Shown here piece by piece: positions 1 to 12,929 of a stretch of 64,000 nt of DNA. The stretch is from NCBI GenBank assembly GCA_963921195.1, contig OY992537.1, forward strand, positions 47,621,943 to 47,685,942. The letters are read 5' to 3'. This stretch comes from Pegoplata infirma. Taxonomy: Eukaryota; Arthropoda; Insecta; Diptera; Anthomyiidae. Under the pieces are notes generated by a model, which ran no database searches, was not told the DNA's origin, and saw only the letters and a list, made by a program, of their open reading frames with translations. Both the position numbers and the translations under genes were made by a program. Position 1 is the first letter of the stretch. Every line of letters starts with the position of its first letter.

Positions 1-790
1 TATAATATTAAAGTGTTATACTTTTGCAATAATTATAATATTTTGAATTATAATATTTAAGTTTTATAAAATTTTCGTTTTAAGAAATGTTTATAAATGT
101 TTATCATTGCAAACGTTTTTTTTTAAATTATAGATAAATATAAATGAACTGCAATTAATATAAAAGTTTAATTATGGTAAAAGCTTTTAAATTTATTACA
201 TGGATTTCTAGCTAAAAATGATTTTATTTTACTCAAGTACTTTTTTATAAAACTTCAGGATAATATGACAGAGTAAGCCGACTCTGTAAATGTAATACAG
301 CTAAGTATTTATAAGAATTTACTTAGATATGTGTCATATAAGAGGGCTTTTTTATATAAAAGTTTAAAGGATTGCGCATGGTCCGCAAATAATACAACAG
401 TTATAACTTGATAATGCTTTTAAACTTATAACGGAAATCTAAATATTATTTGGATTTCAAGCTTAAAATGCTTTTATCTTTATCAAGTAAGTATCTATCT
501 TAATACGAGTGGAAATTTTTTATAGCAACTTCAGAATGAATATAAATAAATTAATCAACGCCGAATATCTCTTAATATTGAAAGTGAAAGAGAAGATTTT
601 TCCTCTTATAACAAAGCTTTCAAAAGAAAACTTAAATTAATATTTTACCATAAGACTGTAAAGGAGTATTTTGCTGCATGAACATTTTTTGGAACAGTTT
701 CCTATGGCAGTAGAATTCATTATACGGTAATTAAAATAAAATTTTGAATGTAAAATAATTTTTATTAAAAAAACTACTTGGTCTATAAAA
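1..790. other. AT-rich stretch, no feature recognised
   Basis: No open reading frame of convincing composition, no inverted termini and no tandem array were found here. The stretch is very AT-rich. It may be old repeat debris. Confidence 0.5.
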
Positions 791-794
791 CGAA

Positions 795-1228
795 TGCTTT
801 CACCATTCTACAGCCAATATTAAACATGAACCGGATGATATACGTCTGAAAGATGAGATCAAATGGAGTAAAACTGCATTTAGAGTTTTTCATTTCGTGG
901 TCCTGTTTCCATTTAAAATGATTTCAAAGTTTTAAAGGATGCATTTCGTAATTTTTGAAATTGTTGTACTTGTCCTAGGACACAGTGGCGATGGCAAATG
1001 AAAGAGGAGGATCTCACATAATTTTTCCATTTTTTTTATTATGTTATATCAGGATAAAAGGAGGTGAATAAAGTCAATTAAAAATGTTATCAACATATTT
1101 TGTTGAAAATTTTGAATGATATTGAAAGATAAATTTTTGATAGGATGTAACTTACCTCCTTTTTCCCGAAATGTGAAAATAATAAAATAGCAAAATTGTG
1201 GAGATCCTCCTCTTTCATTTGCTATCAC
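795..1228. mobile_element. Relic of the CACCGTCCGACA (Harbinger-like) family
   Basis: The sequence from about 798 (ACAGCCAATATTAAACATGA) matches the start of the copies at 25034 and 26222, and the copy at 37913 more loosely. Text around 990-1010 (GGCAAATGAAAGAGGAGGAT) returns inverted at 1200-1220, so the relic keeps part of the family's internal inverted repeat. Its terminal CACCGTCCGACA is degraded and no target duplication is visible. No transposase is encoded. Confidence 0.55.
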
Positions 1229-1480
1229 TAGTGGCATGATAGAAGTCTTTGATATCCTGTTATTCACGGTTAAAGATGCGAAAAATATGATTTTTCCATT
1301 TTTTGAAAGCCTGCTTTTAAAAAAGGCATAAAATCACGTTTTTTTTCGCATTTTCAACCGCCAATAAATAAAATTTTAGACGTGATGGAAAAATTTGGAA
1401 TCAGAGAGTCAAAAGCTTTAATATTTTTTTGGTACCTTAAAACTGAGCCAAAAACCTTCGATTTGTTGACCGATTTAATC
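1229..1480. mobile_element. Relic of the CACCGCTCAAC foldback family
   Basis: This stretch matches both arms of the complete element at 35437-36302: the ATTCACGGTTAAA motif, the GAAAGCCTGC centre and the GACGTGATGGAAAAATTTGG arm. It ends near TTTGTTGACCGATTTAAT, where the complete copy has the terminal TTGTTGAGCGGTG. The left terminus is missing or mutated, so it is a truncated non-autonomous copy. Confidence 0.55.
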
Positions 1481-2220
1481 TAATGGGTTTTGAAACCGAT
1501 TGTTTGGAACGGAAAATTTTGCTGGGAAATAACATATTTCTGCAAAAACTTACACAGAAACTTAAACTCACTTGGTCCATGTTTGGTCTCGGGATCCATT
1601 CTCGCGGAAAAAAAACTGGTGTAGCGTATCATGTGGTCGGCCTTGACCGACTATAATTTTCTTACTTGTTTTGCATTATATAATTTTTGTGCAAAATCTT
1701 CGCAACTTCCTGTTTATACTGCTATTCATTGGGGTCACGAGCCATCATTCGTGAAACATTTTTCTACAATATCAAAACAATTTTGAGTATGAAGGAATAT
1801 AAGTGCAAAAACCCTTTTTGTTTGTGATTGCCTTTTTTACGTTGGATCGTTGGTTTCTTTTTACAAAAAAAAAAAAAAAAAAACATTGATTTTATATATA
1901 ACTACTATTTTCTTAATTATAAACTTAATAAACAAAAGCAATGTAGGTTCCTATATTTTTAATTTAATAAACAATCAAAGCGCAGCTATAGACGTCTATA
2001 AAATGTCTTGACCCCATTACGAACTTGTTAAACAACCCTTCTTAACTTAATACATGTTTGAAACAAAAAAGAAACTTATAAAAATCTAGACAAACACTAT
2101 TTTGCAAAAAAAAAAAAAAAAAACACAAAAATAAACTTTACAAGTAAGAACAAAGTATCGGGTAAGTATTCGAAGCTTTGGATACCCTACATTAAGAAAA
2201 AGTCTGATAACCCAAATTTT
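1481..2220. other. Unassigned AT-rich DNA with two poly(A) runs
   Basis: No gene is seen. Poly(A) runs occur at about 1864-1882 and 2106-2122. They could mark the ends of decayed retroposed copies, but no element body or target duplication is recognisable. A CGGCCTTGACCG hairpin lies near 1638-1652. Confidence 0.35.
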
Positions 2221-2224
2221 CTGG

Positions 2225-2570
2225 TCTAATCATATATAATTTGATACAATCTTAAATGAGTTAATATGCTTCCGTATAAATTTATATAAAATTTTATCTA
2301 TCACTTTGATACGGTTGATCCACTTTATATGCTTAGATATTGCTCCATATATGATTAGATTCGTATTTTGGTTTTGCTCATCAAATTATATAAAAATAGA
2401 TATTATAAGATCAATTTGATCTAATTAGATTTGACCAAATTCAGGATCAAATTGTATCAATTTTTATATTTTTTGATCTAAAGTAATACAATTAGATATT
2501 ATTTAATACAACCATTTTACGGATCAAATTAGATCTATTTAGTAAAATTAGCATAATATTTTTACTAGGG
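2225..2570. mobile_element. Partial copy of the CCCGAGTAAAAAT TIR family
   Basis: The stretch is rich in GATCTAATTAGAT-like words and ends with ATTTTTACTAGGG at 2570. That is one base different from the right terminus ATTTTTACTCGGG of the complete elements at 4435 and 49125. The GATC-rich subterminal region also resembles the right arm of the 49125 copy. No matching left terminus is found upstream, so the copy appears truncated. Confidence 0.5.
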
Positions 2571-2664
2571 ATTTTTTTTTTTTTAGTTTAAGAAACTTGT
2601 TTTATAATGTACACTCAAAAAAAAAGTTTGTTTTGTGTATAAATAACTGACAAAACATTAAATG

Positions 2665-4435
2665 CCCGAGTAAAAATTTTTATATGATGCAATACATAAT
2701 GATATATAACACAATATATATTTAAACGCAATTTAATCCGAATAATGGTGGATGTTTTTGCATTAAAAAAGATCATATTGTATAAAATATGATTCGATTT
2801 CATCCGAGTTTTGACCAGACATTGCCATATTTCATTGGATCCAATTAGATCTAATTGCATAAAAACATAAAAAAGTATTGGTGTGTTTTGGTTTGGGTGA
2901 GTTACACCACAGGTCAACGATACATTCACCAAACATATAATTTTCAAAAACAAAAAAAATGTTTGGGTACGCTTCGAACCAGATAGGTGATATACATAAC
3001 CCTAACAAGGAAATGTTTAGGAACATTTTAAAAGTTTCTTATACTTTGCTTAAAAAACTTAGAACATTTTGGTTAATTGGAAACATTTAATTGAAAACAT
3101 TTATAAATGGAACAGAATAAGCTACACTCAAAAAAAAAGTGAACTAAAATCTGGGAAAATTAACTCAATTTTGAGAAAAAGAGGGAATGATTTGGCTCCA
3201 AAGATTTTTTTTCTTGGTTTTAGTTCATAATTTTCCCAAAAATAAGGAAAACAAAGTTATTTAATTTTAAGCCAACTTTAACTAGAAAATGGGAAAAATT
3301 ATACTTCACATTTTAGAAATAGATTGGGTCTAGACCCTGGACCAATGGGTTCGGACCCCATTTAACTCAAGACCCCGTTGGGTCCTTTAAGTGTACTTTA
3401 AGGGATTTTGAACCAAAAGTTGTGTCCGTTTCGCTCTAACTTGCTTAGTTTTTGAGATACGGTAATAAGGGGCCTGATAGGGTCTTGAGAATCTTAAAAA
3501 CCGGATAACTCAAAAACTACTAATCGGAGGGCTTTCGGTTATTTTGCGGAAGTGTTCTACGAGTCAAGAGCTACAAAATGCCGTTGGACGTTTTCGCGTG
3601 TTGGCAGTATTTACCGAGATATGTCTATATATAAAATCTCGGGAATTTCAAATTTTATATCTAAAATTAGGGTCTTGAGACCCCGACAGATATGCAGAGC
3701 TAGGCTATTCCATATTTTTCTTTGTAGTCTTTCTTTTGAAAATTTCATCCGTTTCGCTCTATCTCGCTTAGTTTTCGAGATATCGCCATTTTGAATTTTT
3801 AACTAAATTCTAAGAAGTTATTTACTAAATTCTCAGAAGTCATTAACTAAATTCTAAGAAGTACACTTCCTCAATTCAAAGAAGAGAAATACGATGATGT
3901 TTTTTGTAGTAAATTTTAACTAAACTTGAACTAAATTGTTTTTTAAGAAATATGTCTTAAAAATAAAGATACGATTCTTAGATTTGTGGAGAATTTCTTT
4001 GGCAGTAAGAATTTTTTTCCTAATATTTAAAAAATCCATTTAAAGAAATCTATGAACTAATTATAAGTAAATGAACTAAAATTTTTTCCTCATAGTTAAG
4101 AAAATTTCTCATTTTTAAGTTAAATTTAACTAAATTTTAGGAAAATTCATGATAAATTTTCAAAGACATTTTTTCCTTAAATTTAGTTATGTCTTTTTTT
4201 TCAGTGTATATATAATTTTATATTAAATTATACAGAAAAACAAAATTTGTATTGGCCCTAATATTATTTCATATATTTATATCAACCGTATACCTTTTAA
4301 TCCGAATCATGATTAAATTATATATTAAGTACAACATATGACTGCATTTAAAAAAATTAGAAAATACCTCACGGGATGTATTTATTATGTTTGTATCAAG
4401 TTATATATTGTTATATATGTTTATTTTTACTCGGG
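2665..4435. mobile_element. CCCGAGTAAAAAT TIR element, copy 1, interrupted
   Basis: The left end CCCGAGTAAAAATTTTTATA at 2665 and the right end TTATTTTTACTCGGG at 4435 are inverted copies. Subterminal ATGATATATAACACAATATA near 2700 is mirrored by TATATTGTTATATAT near 4410, giving a foldback layout. The flanks show TG on both sides; the complete copy at 43130 has TA, so the expected TA duplication may have mutated. It holds the CACTC element at 3125-4206, leaving about 690 bp of its own sequence. No protein is encoded. Confidence 0.65.
3125..4206. mobile_element. CACTC-family TIR element, copy 1, TSD TA
   Basis: Termini CACTCAAAAAAAAAG (3125) and CTTTTTTTTTCAGTG (4206) are inverted repeats flanked on both sides by TA. 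Subterminal A/T-rich words such as GAACTAAAAT and GAAAATT recur in both arms. The core (about 3330-3790) shares sequence with copies at 13135 and 32330: GGGTC/GGACC-rich text, a GTCCGTTTCGCTCTA motif and GAGATATCGCCATTTT. It contains no transposase, so it is a non-autonomous, MITE-like element about 1.08 kb long. The reading frame at 3552-3794 lies in this core and is not credible as a gene. Confidence 0.72.
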
Positions 4436-6095
4436 TGTGTTTTGTACATGTGTTAAACAAATGGAACACAATGTCAGAAGACGTGCAGACTACAGGAAAA
4501 GTGATTTTGGTGCTAAAAATATTTGGATTTTTTATGACAAAGAAAACTTAATTATTTTTTGTTTTGATGAAAAAAAAAAAAAAATAAAACAAAAAAAAAA
4601 TATTGATAAAACAAAAATGACGATATAGAAATTTATGAAAACAAAATAATTTTTGATGAACAAAAAATGTTGGTAAAAATTCTTTTTTTAATAAGAAATA
4701 AATATAAATACCTGCACAATACTTAAAATATTTCAAATACAAATAAAACCCCGTTATAAGATTTTTTACAGCCTGATTTCTCTGAAATGCAATATTAAGC
4801 TGACCGGGAGAACGGCAATAATATACTCCAAGTTGCAGAAGCCTTCGAGTAGCGTTTCCAAAGTTTTCTACAGATCGACTTAAATCGGTCGGTGATTCTA
4901 AATATGTATACCAACATACTTTGCGGAGTTTTGATGGATATTTCAAGGCGTACCAGATTTAATGACACACTTTTATGTACGATCAATCACTGGAGGGTAT
5001 GCAAATTTATGAGTAGGTTTTTGTGGGGAGCCACATACTCCCTGTTCTAGTAAATTCATAATTTTTTAATAAATAACCCCAAAAAATAAATCAGAATTCT
5101 CATTTAACTATATCGCTATGATTTTGTTTTTTTTTAATTAAACGTGTTAACGTGCTTTAAATATGGTATTTATTTCGATGTCTTACAAATGTAATGAGAA
5201 AGAGTCTAACTACAAACCTAAAGACAAACCTAAAGATAATTTTTCTAATTTTAATTGTAAATATTTTTCTAATTTTAATTGTAAATTTTAATTGTAACAA
5301 TGAAAAAAAACTAAAAGAAAATTTTAATTAACTGCAAACTTAAAGTTGAAAAAGTAACTTAAAATAAAAACTAATTCAAACTATTTTTCAAAAATTTCGC
5401 AAAAACCATTTTTAGAAAAAAAAAAAAAAAAAATTGGAAGGGAATAAGAATCCAGCCACACAGGGTTGCCAGTCTTGAGGATTTACTCCCAAAGTAGTTG
5501 TTTTTATGCTTACCAAAAAATGACAAAAACTTTAATTAGGAATCTTCAAAAAACTTTTTGGGGTCTTTAGGGTTATTAAAGATAGCTAATGTTTTAAGTA
5601 AACGTTTAAAAAGCGCTGTAGTTGAGCAATTATTTCGAAATTTTACGAAATTTCTGGCACATTTTTTATCTAATAAAATTGAAAATGTGACCAATTTAAT
5701 TTTCATTTCAATTTTGAAAATTGTTAAGAATAATAAAAATTTTAATTTTATATGATTGGGGAATTTTAAGAGATTTTGTGTAATTTTTTTTGGCAACAAC
5801 AGAAAAAAAATTCTAGCAAGGCTGTAGCCACTTTATTAAACTTTTTGTAACTGCAAAAACCCACTTATATTTACAGAACTTACTATGGTTTTTACAGCAC
5901 ATACTACTTGTACACAAGTGGTAATTTTGGTGGAATTTTCCTAAGAACATTGTTTACACGTTAAAGGTGGCATAGTATAACCACAATTGTTGGCTAAGAA
6001 TATATAAAGTACCCATATGAAGTTAAACTATAGAATTTTACACTATTTAAAATAATTCTTGAAAATTGTAATTTTTTGATTACAATTTTTTTTTT
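4436..6095. other. Gene-free AT-rich DNA
   Basis: No coding region is supported. Short items seen: a triplicated TTTTTCTAATTTTAATTGTAA motif around 5238-5295 and a poly(A) run near 5418-5435. Overlapping frames on both strands at 5536-5799 look like AT-rich chance ORFs. Confidence 0.45.
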
Positions 6096-6099
6096 TTTT

Positions 6100-9000
6100 T
6101 TGTAGAAAATTTTTTATTGATAATTAAATTTTTCTGTAACAAATTTTTTCTATACGAAATTTTCTATAGAAAAGTTTGTTATCGATAACAAATTTTCTGT
6201 AGAAATGCTTGTTATCGATAACAAATTTTCTATGAAAAAGTTCCTTATCGATAACATATTTTCTATAGAATAGTTTGTTATCAATAAAAAATTTTCTATG
6301 GAAAATTTTGTTATCGGTAACAAATTTTCTATTGAAAAGTTTGTTATTAATTTTCTATAGAAAATTTTTTCTATAGAAAATTTGCTATCAATAACAAACT
6401 TTTCTATAGAAAATTTGTATCAATAACAAATTTTCTATAAAACAGTTTGTTATCGATACAAATTTTCTATAGAAAACTTTGTTATCGATACAAATTTTCT
6501 ATAAAAAAGTTTGTTATCGATACAAATTTTCAATAGAAAAGTTTGTTATTGATAGCAAATTTTCTATAGAAAAAATTTGGTATCGATTACAAGTTTTCTA
6601 TTGAAAAGTTTGTTATCGATAACAAATTTTCTATAGAAAAAATTTGTTATCGATAACAAATTTTCTATAGAAAATTTTTTTATTGATCACAAATTTTCTA
6701 AAGAAAAGTTTGTTATCGATACAAATTTTCTAAAGAAAAGTTTTTTTATAGAAAAGTTTGTTATCGATAACAAATTTTCTATAGAAAAGTTTGTTATCGA
6801 TAACAAATTTTTTATAGAAAAGTTTGTTATCGATAACAAATTTTCTATAGAAAAGTTTGTTATCGATAACAAATTTTCTATAGAAAAGTTTGTTATCGAT
6901 AACAAATTTTCTATAGAAAAGTTTGTTATCGTTAACAACTTTTTTAAAGAACAAATTTTCTATAGAAAATTTTGTTATCGACATAATATTTCTATAGAAA
7001 AGTTTGTTATCGATACAAATTTTTTATAGAAAAGTTTGTTATCGATACAAATTTTCTATTGAAAAGTTTGTTATCGTTACAAATTTTCCATTGAAAAATT
7101 TGTTATCGATACATAGTTTTCTATAGAAAGTTTGTTATCGAAACAAATTTTCTTTAGAAAATTTTGTTATCGATATCAAATTTTCTATAGAAAAGTTTGT
7201 TGTCGATAATAAACTTCTTAAGAAATTTTTTTATCGATAACAAACTTTTTTGTTATCGATAAAAATTTTCTATAGAAAAGTTTGTTATCGATACAAATTT
7301 TCTTTAGAAAAATTTGTTATCGATACAAATTTACTATAGAAAAGTTTGTTATCGATACAAATTTTCTATAGAAAAGTTTGTTATCGATACAAATTTTCTA
7401 AACGAAAGTTTGTTATAAATTTTCTATAGAAAATTTTCTAAAGAAGATTTTGTTATTGATAACAAATTTTTATAGAAACCTTTGTTATCGAAAAAAATTT
7501 TCTATAGAAAAGTTTGTTATTGATAACAAATTTTCAATAAAAAAGTTTGTTATCGATAACAAATTTGTTGTCGTTAACAAATTTTCTATAGAAAAGTTTG
7601 TTATGGATAAACAATTTTCTATCGGAAAGTTTAATATCGATTAAAGATTTTTCTAGACATTAAAGACATTCTGGTTTAATCGATAACAAACAAACTATTC
7701 TATAGGAAATTTTATCGATAATAAACAATTGTTTATATAGAAAAGTTTGTTATCAATAACAAATTTTCTATAGAAGAGTTTGTTATCGATACAAATTTTC
7801 TATAGAAAAGTTTGTTATCGATGCAAATTTTCTATTGAAAAGTTTGTTATCAATAAAAAATTTCTATAGAAAAGTTTGTTATCGATATAAATTTTCTATA
7901 GAAAAGTTTGTTATCGATACAAATTTTCTACAGAAAAGTTTGTTATCGATATAAATTTTCTATAGAAAAGTTTGTTATCGATACAAATTTTCTATAGAAA
8001 AGTTTTTTATCGATACAAATTTTCTATAGAAAAGTTTGTTATCAATTACAAATTTTCTAAAGAAAAGTTTGTTATCGATAGAAATTTTCTTTAAAAAAGT
8101 TTGTTATCGATAGAAATTTTCTTTAAAAAAGTTTGTTATCGATAACAAATTTGTGTCGATAGCAAAATTTTCTATAGAAAAATTTGTTATCAATTACAAA
8201 TTTTCTAAAAAAAAGTCTGTTATCGATAACAAATTTTCTACAGAAAAGTTTGTTTTCTATAGAAAAGTTTGTTATCGATACAAACTTTCTATAGAAAATT
8301 TTGTTATGGATACAAATTTTCTTTAGAAATGTTTGCTATCGATACAAATTTTCTATAGAAAAGTTTGTTATCGATATAAATTTTCTATAGAAAAGTTTGT
8401 TATCGATACAAATTTTCTATAGAAAAGATTGTTATCGATACAAATTTTCTATAGAAAAGTTTTTTATCGATACAAATTTTCTATAGAAAACTTTGTTATC
8501 GATACAAATTTTCTATAGAAAAGTTTGTTATCGATACAAATTTTCTATAGAAAATTTTGTTATCGATAACAAATTTTCTATAGAAAAGTTTATTATCGAT
8601 AACAAATTTTCTATAGAAAAGTTTGTTATCGATATAAAATTTTCTATAGAAATTTTTTTTTTCAAAAGAAAAGTTTGTTATAGATAACAAATTTTATAAA
8701 GAAACGTTTGCTATCGATAACCAATTTTCTATAGAGAAGTTTATTATCGATAATAATTTTTTTATAGAAAAGTTTGTTATCGATAACAAATTTTCTATAG
8801 AAAAGTTTGTTATCGATACAAGTTTTCTATAGATAAGTTTGTTATCGATACAAGTTTTCTATAGATAAGTTTGTTATCGATACAAATTTTCTATAGAAAA
8901 GTTTTTTATCGATACAATTTTTTTATAGAAAAGTTTGTTATCGTTATAAATTTTCTAAAGAAAAGTTTTTTATTGATAACAAATTTTCTAATGAAAAGTT

Positions 9001-11065
9001 TGTTATCGATAACAAATTTTCTTTAGAAAAGATTGTTATAGATAATAAATTTTCTATCGAAATGTTTTTTATCATTAACAAATTTTCTAAAGAAAAGTTT
9101 GTTCTCAATACAAATTTTCTAAAGAAAATTTTTTCTATAGAAAAGTTTGTTATCGATAACAAATTTTTTATAGAAAAGTTTGATATCAATTCAAATTTTC
9201 TATAGAAAGTTTGTTATCGATACAAATTTTCTATAGAAAAGTTTGTTATCGATACAAATTTTCTATAGAAAAGTTTGTTATCGAAACAAATTTTCTATAG
9301 AAAAGTTTGTTATCGATACAAATTTTCTATAGAAAAGTTTGTTATCGATACAAATTTTCTATAGAAAAGTTTGTTATCGATAAAAATTTTCTAAAGAAAA
9401 GTTTGTTATCTATGAAAATTTTCTAAAATTTTGTATAGAAAAGTTTGTTATCGATAACAAATTTTCTAAAGAAAAGTTTGTTATCGATAACAAATTTTCT
9501 AAAGAAGTTTGTTATCGATACAAATTTTTTATAGAAAAGTTTGTTATCGATAAAAATTTTCTATAGAAAAGTTTGTTATCGATACAAATTTTTTATAGAA
9601 AAGTTTGTTATCGATACAAATTTTTTAAAGAAAAGTTTGTTATCGATAAAAATTTTCTATAGAAAAGTTTGTTATCGATACAAATTTTTTATAGAAAAGT
9701 TTGTTATCGATACAAATTTTCTAAAGAAAAGTTTGCTATCGATAAATTTTTCTATAGAAAATTTTGTTATCGATACAATTTTTTTATAGAAAAGTTTGTT
9801 ATCGATAACAAATTTTCTAAAAAAAAGTTTGCTATCGTTAACAAATTTTCTAAAATAAAGTTTGTTGCCGATAACAAATTTTCTAAGGAAAATTTGTTAT
9901 AATTTTTCTATAAAAAATTTTCTTATTTTGTTATCGATAACAAATTTTCTATAGAAACGTTTGCTATCGATAAAAATTTACTAAAGAAAATTTTGTTATC
10001 GATACAGATTTTCTATAGAAAAGTTTGTAATCGATACAATATTTCTATAAAAAAGTTTGTTATCGATAAAAATTTTCGAAAGAAAAGTTTGTTAGCGATA
10101 CAAATTTTCTATAAATAAGTTTGTTATCGATACAAATTTTCTATAGAAAAGTTTGTTATCGATACAAATTTTCTATAGAAAAGTTTGTTATCGATACAAA
10201 TTTTCTATAGAAAAGTTTGATATTGATTCAAATTTTCTATAGAAAAGTTTGATATCGATACAAATTTTCTAAAGAAGTTTGTTATCGATAACAAATTTTC
10301 TAAAGAAAAGTTTGTTATAAATTTTCTATAGAAAATGTTCTAAAGAAAATTTTTTTATTGATAACAAATTTTCTATAGAAAAGTTTGTTATCGATAACAA
10401 ATTTTCTATAGAAAAGTTTATTATCGATAACAGATTTTCTGTAGAAAAGTTTGTTATCGATAACAAATTTTCTATAGAAAAGTTTGTTATCGATTCAAAT
10501 TTTCTATAGAAAAGTTTGTTATCGATGCAAGTTTTCTAAAGAAAAGTTTTTTATCTATACAAATTTGTATACAAAAGTTTGTTATCGATAACAAATTTTC
10601 TATAGAAAAGTTTGTTATCGATAACAAATTTTCTATAGAAAAGTTTGTTATCGATAACAAATTTTCTATAGAAAAGTTTGTTATCGATAACAAATTTTCT
10701 ATAGAAAAGTTTGTTATCGATAACAAATTTTCTATAGAAAAGTTTGTTATCGATAACAAATTTTCTATAGAAAAGTTTGTTATCGATAACAAATTTTCTA
10801 TAGAAAAGTTTGTTTTCGATAACAAATTTTCTATAGAAAAGTTTGTTACCCATAACTAATTTTCTGAAGAAAAGTTTTTTTATAAAAAATTTTTATCGAT
10901 ACAAATTTTCTATAGAAAAGTTTTTAATCGATGCAAATTTTCTATAGAAAAGTTTATTATGGATACAAATTTTCTATAGAAAAGTTTGTTATCGATACAA
11001 ATTTTCTATAGAAAAGTTTATTATCGATACAAATTTTCTATAGAAAAATTTGTTATCGATACATT
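6100..11065. repeat. Satellite A: ~33-bp palindromic tandem array
   Basis: About 5 kb of head-to-tail units built from two perfect palindromes in alternation: TTGTTATCGATAACAA (16 bp) and TTTTCTATAGAAAA (14 bp). Unit length is about 33 bp, or 31-32 bp in a subtype where ATCGATAAC is shortened to ATCGATAC. The most homogeneous block is 10580-10830, with consecutive near-identical 33-bp units; the edges are more degenerate. Because both halves are dyad symmetric, the array reads almost alike on either strand and could form hairpins or cruciforms. Frames translated from it (repeating KFVIDNKLFYR) are artefacts of the 33-bp period. Each unit contains TATCGATA or TATCGAT. Confidence 0.95.
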
Positions 11066-12285
11066 TTTTTTTGCTATCTAAAGCTTACTGGCACCTGGAT
11101 TAAAAAGAAACGGTGTAGTGGGTCGCGTTTGATTATCTCATCGTAAATAAAGGCTTGGAATTGTTAAGATTTATTTGTTAATTTTAAATCGTATATATTC
11201 TAACCACTTAACTTTGTGTTACTTTGAGCATAGACTCACACATTGCAAACAATTGTGTGTGTGTTTATCTTTTCAATATTTTAGAATTCCAGGTATTTTA
11301 AGTAATTAATTCCTATCGACCATAATGTATGTGCTGCGGTTGAATAATTTCTTTGTCTTTAGCTGTGGGTTATTTGATTTAAAATTATTTTCCTAGAAGA
11401 GAACCTTAAATTTTCTATTGTTTAAATTTAATTTTGAGGAAAACTTTAAACACTTCATATAAATTTTCATGTGAAGAATTTGTATATGATTTTCGGCAGG
11501 ATGTCTATGTGACAGCTGAAAAAAGAAAAACAAAAACAAATTTATATATTATGACCGTGAAGAAGAGACATGTTTTCATTATGTATCAGCATGTATTTGA
11601 AATTGATGAGCCTTTTGTTTGAATTTTAACATATAGTTACATACATAATGCGCCGCTCTTTTGTCAAATATGACAGCTTTATATTGTTACAGAAATATGT
11701 TACAAATGTCAGTTTTATATGTGTGTGTATGTGTTTTGGTTCATACATATTTCATAGAGATTTTACAATTCCCTTTCATACATTTTTTTATGGTTAAAAA
11801 AAAATAAATTTTTTTATGTGTCAAAGTCAAATACAAAAAAATTAATACTATAACGAACCTTTTCATTTACATTTTTATTTTTTTTTATTCTATTTTTTTT
11901 TAAATTCACTTTTCACTTAAGGGTATAGTGATGGTATAATGTTTTTATCCTGGGGTTCGTAACAACCATGATATAATCACGATAAACTCTTTTGATGTTG
12001 TCTTAAGTAAATTCTATGGTATAATACATACAAAAAGCATGTTAGTGTTTGCAGTATTTTTTTTTTTCAAAGTCAGACATAATTTATTCAGATTTATAAG
12101 TTTTTGTTTAAGTTTAACATTTTTTTAATTAAAAAAAAATGTTGTTATGTTAGCCCATTATGATTTCTTTATCTTATTTAAATGGAAAATATTGTTGTCA
12201 TTGTACAACACGACGTATGATTGTTATTATTATAAAACATCGAAATATAATGTATACGCAACGTGAAGCAATTAAGTGTTCGAAT
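11066..12285. other. Gene-free stretch between satellite A and a dispersed repeat
   Basis: No coding region, RNA gene or repeat structure was recognised. A short GTGTGTGTG run lies near 11258-11266 and 11720-11731. Small frames at 11434-11622 and 12160-12384 have no recognisable motif. Confidence 0.4.
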
Positions 12286-12289
12286 GAAT

Positions 12290-12540
12290 CGCTATTGTCA
12301 GTAGATTTTTTACATGATAATGTTTTTAGGCTGGTTTCTAATTTTAAAAATGTTGCAGGACGCCACCGCAGTTTGACTATATAAGCTACCGACTAACAAA
12401 AAAGAAAATAAGAATTACTGTTTCCATTTTCTTAAAACCAAAAAGGTTTGTAACTTTGATTTGTAAGTTGTATAATAAATCACCTGCTGGTGTATGAAAT
12501 CGTTTTTCACCAGCTTGTGAATAAAAAACAAAATAATTAT
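12290..12540 (-). repeat. TTCACCAGCTGGTGAA dispersed repeat, copy 1
   Basis: This is the reverse complement of sequences at 22065-22275 and 36325-36545, and it is parallel to 23135-23290. Shared landmarks are TATATAAGCTACCGACTAAC (12377-12396), AAAACCAAAAAGG and paired CACCTGCTGGTG / CACCAGCTTGTGAA palindromes. The palindromic end abuts the T-rich minisatellite that follows, as in the copies at 22065 and 23135. No TIR or target duplication was established. Confidence 0.6.
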
Positions 12541-12915
12541 TTTTCAACAAAAACGCTTTTTTCATAATTTTTTTTTTTTCATGAAATTTTTTTTATCATT
12601 TTTTTTATTATTTGTTTTTTTCATAATTTTTATTATAAATTTTTCTTTTCAAAATTTTTCTTTTTTTTTATAAAATTTTTTATTACATATTTTTTTTTTT
12701 TTATTTTATTAATTTTTTTCATAATTGCGTTTTTCTTAAATTTTTTTCATCAATTTTTTTTTTTGCATCAATTTTTTTTACATTAAAATTTTTTTTTTTC
12801 AATATATTTTTTTTTTCATAAAAAATTTTTTTTTGTTAAATTTTTTCTTTTATCAAAATTTTATAAATATTTTTTTATCATAATCGTGTTTCACGTAAAA
12901 AAAAATATTTTTTTC
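12541..12915. repeat. T-rich TTTTTCAT(AA) minisatellite
   Basis: Degenerate tandem copies of TTTTTCATAATTTTT and similar units. The same material occurs on the opposite strand at 21370-22050 and, as TTTTTCATCAATA, at 23290-23800. In each case it adjoins a TTCACCAGCTGGTGAA repeat, so the two probably belong to one composite element. Confidence 0.7.
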
Positions 12916-12929
12916 CCCATTACCAAAAC

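Noticed and set aside
6687..10853. Repeating-peptide reading frames (KFVIDNKLFYR, NLLSITNFSIE) on both strands
   Set aside because: They are translations of the 33-bp palindromic satellite, whose period is a multiple of three; no start context, no domain, and equal openness on both strands.
6100..11065. Possible CRISPR-like or phage-type repeat array
   Set aside because: There are no unique spacers between units, the units are contiguous and palindromic, and the context is eukaryotic.
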